Below, in pieces: positions 59,992-64,000 of a stretch of DNA of 64,000 bases; positions within the stretch are counted from its first letter, which is position 1; every line of letters starts with the position of its first letter. Source of the DNA: Trichopria drosophilae (lineage: Eukaryota > Arthropoda > Insecta > Hymenoptera > Diapriidae); the NCBI GenBank assembly GCA_030407085.1, contig CM059587.1:28245001-28309000 (forward strand), given 5' to 3'. The notes under the pieces are model-generated. The model saw nothing but the letters and a program-made list of their open reading frames with translations, did not search any database and was not told where the DNA came from. The translations under genes were made by a program, and so were the position numbers.

Positions 59992-62815
59992 CTACGAAGA
60001 GAAGAAAACAAGAAAAACAAAACAGAGTTAATCGTTTTACATTTAATAGGTTTATACTGTAGTAGTTCTTCAATTGACCCATTAAGGCCTGATATTATAA
60101 AATATATTATATAAATTCCAAGTTTTAAACATTTTTTGGGAGTTTTGGAAAATAAACTGTCATATATAGGGGGTTTGAGGTCACTGACCATGCTTCTGAC
60201 GCCCAAATAGCAAAATATAAGGTTGCATTAAAAATGTTGTGAACATCCGAACTAAAGTCATTGCGTCTTTTCTGCAACCCCACAGTCTTAGTTTTCTATG
60301 AATCTTGTTGTACATAGTTTTTAACATTGTTGTCTCTATGACTTTTATCAGTAACCGTTATTTGATTCTATACATTCAATGTTGAGAATCTTTTTTATTT
60401 TCTTGTAATTTTTGTTTTAACTTTGTATTCTCAATTTTTGTTTAGATTTTGGTGTTGTTTTTTTTTCAAATAATATAGAAATAAAAAAAAAAGGATTTTT
60501 ATTATTGTTTACTTTCATGTAGTGGGAATCCGACAACGATTATTGATAAAAGGTTAAAATACCTATAAAATAAAATGCCCTGTGTTGGCAGAAGAAGAAA
60601 ATTAATTTAATTTGCATAAGATTCCATAGGAAATAACGAATTTGTCTAGAAATCGACGTCTTAAATTTCGTAATTAGGACATCATAGCAACCTTGAAAAC
60701 AATTCAAGAAATTCATCTATGTTTTATAGATGTTAAAAAAAAACTTGAAAACCTCTACAAATTATATTTCGTCTTCCAAAATGCGCAAAAATCATTTAAA
60801 ATCTGGAATTTATAAATCGAAAAAAGGAATTTACCTCTACTTGGGCTTTAATGGGCTAATCTTATATATATAGTTATGAATGGCGGTTAAGGTTTGGATT
60901 AAATGGACAAAAAAAGTATTTAACTGACATTATGAAGCTTTAGTTGACATGAATTTGTAATTCTTTATAATCGAGATAGCGTTAAGCATAATTCATTTAC
61001 AAATTCAGCTCAAGGTACATACCATTATATATTACACATTATTAGTGAGGCTGCTAATTCAAAATGCAGTAGACCTCCCATAGTGTCGCCCTCCCATAGG
61101 GTCGCTCTCTAGAAATCCTCTGATAGTGTCGCAGTAAGCACCTTACCACTTGACCCGTCTCATATCAACAGATTGACCACGATATGGGTATAGAATGTAA
61201 CGAATGTGGAAAGTGGGGGTGCGACACAGATAGAGGATTTGTTTCCCCTTCGATCCCGAGACGGTGACACTATGAGAGGGTCTACTATAGCAATAAAGTA
61301 TGTGATTTGTAACTTATTTATTTTCGATATGGGTTAGATATTTATGATGAGAAAGTAAAGATAGGTCAAAACAATTTAAAAAAAAACCCTCAATGTCTAC
61401 AAACAAAAAATTCTAATTATGATTAAAATAAGCATTTCTTTTCCATGAATTGAACATTATATAATCAATTAATATTTATTCATTACCAACTCCATAATAA
61501 AGGCCACCAAGCATGCCTTGAATCGAACTGTCCGTTGTCGTTGTTGAAAGTTTAGCAGCGTAAGTGACAGCGGCGGTGAAACTCAGCGATGAAGTCACCG
61601 ATTCTAATGCTTCAAATATAAGGCAGTGCCATGGATTGTATATCAAGGAGTACCCTACAAAAATATAGAATAGGAAATAAATTATTCGGTATAGGTTTAA
61701 ATTAAATAATAAAACTAAAAGGCAGCTTATTAAAATCATCAGGACTGATGTCATTGTAGAAAATGTATCATGATAATGAGATGGAGACTTTTAAGAGAAA
61801 ATAATTTTACAAAATTTACTACAAGCCCGAACTTAGACAGAGGTGAGACAATTTGATCATCATCATACTTTTCGATAACCCGGTGCTCCGAAGTTGGACT
61901 ATCTAGTGCAGATAATTTTTGGGGTATTTCAAAATTAACATTATAAAAAACCCGATGGTTGGAATAATTTTATTTAGTACAATAATATTTCTATAGTAAA
62001 CTAGATGTGTTCAATTTTCTTGAAGTGTCTTTTGTGGCTAAATATTTTTTATACGCAGTGTAAGAATTATTTTGGGTTACCTTATAAATTTTGCGAAAAA
62101 CGCGATTACCATTTAACTTAAGCTGTAAGTTCTCACATTTACGTTGTCGATTCTTTGTTTTTACTAAGCAATTTTTTTCTTGATGTAATTGAAAGTAAGA
62201 GTATTACATTTTATCTTTCGGAAGAGGCGCTTCATACAATTAAGATAGAACTTCACTTACAGGAAAGTTCATTTAGCCTTTTAATTCTTTGTTTTTATCA
62301 AGCAATTTTTTCTATAATCCTTCGGTATTTTTGATAATAAATCACGAATTTGTTGATTCAAATCTGTCAATCCGCCACTCAATTTCGTCATAAGATCCCG
62401 ACATTGTATCCCATGGAAACGTTTTACGGTTCAATTGTGCGCTTTATCTCAAGATTCTGTGAAAAATTATAGTCGATGCACTTTTTACGATCGATTAAAT
62501 GCCATTTACCTTCCGACGTTTTACGAGACACTTATTCGGGCCGGTTATTTATCGTTTTGCGGAAGCGTTTCATTTCTTTCGCGAAAATTGCGTTTCTTGT
62601 GCCGGAATTACCTAGAAGCCGGATAGCGTAGAATAAAAATCCGATGAAGAGTACATTGGCGTGGCCGATCTTCGAGATAATTGGGCCCGAAAGAGCCAAC
62701 AGCGGAATCCCGGCGATGCCACCCACGGTAATCGTGATACCCATCAGCGATCTTGAGCCCCCTAAGTCTTGAATTAACCAAAAGAGGAACGATTCGATGT
62801 ATCCCCATGCAGTTC
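59435..62815 (-). CDS. MFSD6-like major facilitator transporter, 3' part of the gene (last three exons)
   Basis: This is the C-terminal half of a multi-pass membrane transporter of the MFSD6-like branch of the major facilitator superfamily. Three exons (62612-62815, 61487-61654, 59435-59991) join with GT-AG sites and matching phases (each join splits a Gly codon 1+2). The protein reads TAWGYIESFLFWLIQDLGG, then several hydrophobic helices, then NPWHCLIFEALES, GGLYYGVGKGSGSLIGG and a last helix ending near YLSKRP. The FLFW..DLGG, NPWH..E.L and GG.YYG.G..LGSLIGG-type blocks are the family signature. After the last helix comes a hydrophilic Lys/Glu-rich tail of about 130 residues, probably cytoplasmic. 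The first exon starts in mid-codon after a good acceptor (tttacag), so upstream exons and the start codon lie beyond the right edge. Substrate is unknown. The fold assignment is firm; the exact orthologue is not. Confidence 0.9.
61067..61287. mobile_element. Pogo-like MITE 4 (ATAGTGTCGC type)
   Basis: Left end CAGTAGACCTCCCATAGTGT, right end inverted TAGTAGACCCTCTCATAGTG with TA outside. ATAGTGTCGC or a variant occurs three times at the left end. 221 bases, in the last intron of the MFSD6-like gene. Confidence 0.75.
61487..61654 (-). CDS. MFSD6-like transporter exon (second from the end)
   Basis: A 168-base exon with acceptor tttgtag and donor GTTG|GTAATG. It encodes NPWHCLIFEALES, a helix with FTAAVTYAAKL, and the loop and helix start GMLGGLYYGVG. 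The phase (2 bases in, 1 base out) matches both neighbours. The intron downstream of it carries a pogo-like MITE. Confidence 0.88.
62612..62815 (-). CDS. MFSD6-like transporter exon (third from the end)
   Basis: Acceptor ttacag lies just above 62815 and donor CTAG|GTAATT lies at 62611-62610. The exon enters with two bases of a split codon and leaves with one. It encodes the FLFWLIQDLGG block, a helix beginning GITITVGGIAGIPLLALSG, the loop SKIGH and a further helix. It is preceded in the window only by intron sequence. Confidence 0.88.
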
Positions 62816-64000
62816 CTGTAAATAATTATCATTGTTTTAGTTATTATATTATTATAGTTATTATAAAATTTTAATTCTCTTGAGTAACATAATTTGATCA
62901 TTATATGCATAACGGTACTCTTATAGCATGATGGAACTCGAGGTGTTGGACCTCATTTTACACGTTTTTATAGAATTTTAATCACCACTTTTCTTTTACT
63001 ATACTCCAATAAAAAAAATACATAAAAAATGGCTTGGCAGCAGATCATGGTATGAGTTCACTCATGTTACCGAGTTCATGTAAAAATCCAGATGTAATGT
63101 GAAATATAAAGAACACATTTTTGAGGCTACATTAAAAACTTGCAACGGAATCCTTACTTTTACTGCTGCCGATAGCTGTTTTACAATTTTCTGCTCAAAT
63201 TTTGAAATTAAAATGGATGAAAACATACAGTAGGAATCAAATGGCAATATCATTGGTAGATATTGCTAAAAATGATTCTAGTAGTCAATCCTGACGTAAT
63301 GGATCTAACTAATTTTCGAATTCGGGTTTAACGGCCCGAAGAACAGAAAGGAAGGTATGCCTTCCAGGACAGTTGTCTTCATTTTCATATTTTAGAGTAG
63401 AATTTTAGATTTATTTTTGAGGTTAAGAAATTAACATTTGGTTTTCAATGGACTTTGAGAACGGTTTCAGCGACTCCAAAAACATAATAAACACCTGGCA
63501 TAGACTTCTAAGCAATTGATTCTTCATTTTAACACTTTAAGGTCGAATTATAGGATTGTTTAAGTTTAGGTTTTTTAAGGTTACGCCAAAAATCTGACAA
63601 GATGCGGTTTAATGGACTTCTGATTCGGATTCAGCGACCCAAAAAACATATTATAGATATAGTCTGACCTCCAGATTCGGACTTTTGTTTTTTTTGGTGG
63701 GGCTATGTAACCCACCCTATCCATCTTTACCATCATACTATTCCAGTAAAATTGTGAATTTTTGTAGTAAAATTTGCACTACCTCCGATCGAACAGACGA
63801 ATTTCTGTCATAAGAAAAAATTGGGTAGAAATATTAAAAGCATTACGAGTATAAAAACACATTTATTTGATTTGAATTATATTGTTCTATAATTGGTACT
63901 TTTAGAGAAATATCGAATGGTAACTATATTTAATGTAAAAATAACGTACAATTGAAGGCCCACTGAAGAGTGTGGGTTGAACTAGATTGACAACCGAAAC
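62816..64000. other. Intron of the MFSD6-like gene (5' of the first visible exon)
   Basis: No further exon of the transporter recognised up to the edge. A degenerate tandem repeat occupies 63.3-63.7 kb. Confidence 0.45.
63301..63690. repeat. Degenerate tandem repeat, two units
   Basis: TCAGCGACTCCAAAAACATA (63468) and TCAGCGACCCAAAAAACATA (63631), each preceded by an AATGGACTT block, mark two diverged units about 160 bases apart. Function unknown. Confidence 0.5.

Overview
The window is AT-rich nuclear DNA from an arthropod, most likely an insect. The evidence is GT-AG spliced genes with short exons, a CR1/Jockey-group LINE, many small inverted-repeat elements, and degenerate GGTTAGG-type tracts of the kind common in Hymenoptera. 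The order is an inference; nothing here fixes the species.

Every protein-coding gene I can support is on the minus strand and in the right-hand half. From right to left they are: (1) the last three exons of an MFSD6-like major facilitator transporter (59435-62815), whose 5' part runs off the right edge; (2) gene A (55648-57098), three exons and 417 residues, with a signal peptide, a Tyr/His/Pro-rich region, one membrane segment and a short tail; (3) gene B (37325-47322), three exons over 10 kb and 193 residues, with a signal peptide, an Asp/Arg-rich region, one membrane segment and a short tail; (4) a terminal exon of a third gene, C (31035-31257), clearly related to the last exon of B but carrying a one-base frameshift. 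A, B and C look like a local family of small single-pass membrane proteins that I cannot match to a named family. A and B share the intron phase pattern 2 then 0.

Between genes B and A sits a nearly full-length but dead LINE (48869-52860, minus strand). Its ORF1 is intact; its ORF2 has two frameshifts, a stop codon and a changed catalytic motif. Next to it is an inverted-repeat element (53163-54291) carrying a small zinc-ribbon-like reading frame.

The left half (1-31 kb) holds no gene I can defend. Its structure comes from repeats: mosaics of the palindromic motif GTGCGTAAA (about 1.5, 2.5, 4.8-5.3 and 19.9-20.7 kb, with a further trace at 54.4 kb), including two nearly identical inverted copies 15 kb apart, and several miniature inverted-repeat elements. 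Across the whole window four pogo-like MITEs share an outer CAGTAGA-type end but have different inner repeated motifs. A 1.06-kb mariner-like foldback element in gene B intron 2 carries seven perfect TCAAGGTCA sites, which match the consensus of the nuclear receptor FTZ-F1. A 1.5-kb element downstream of gene B is built from CAGTACTG palindromes around a tRNA-like sequence.
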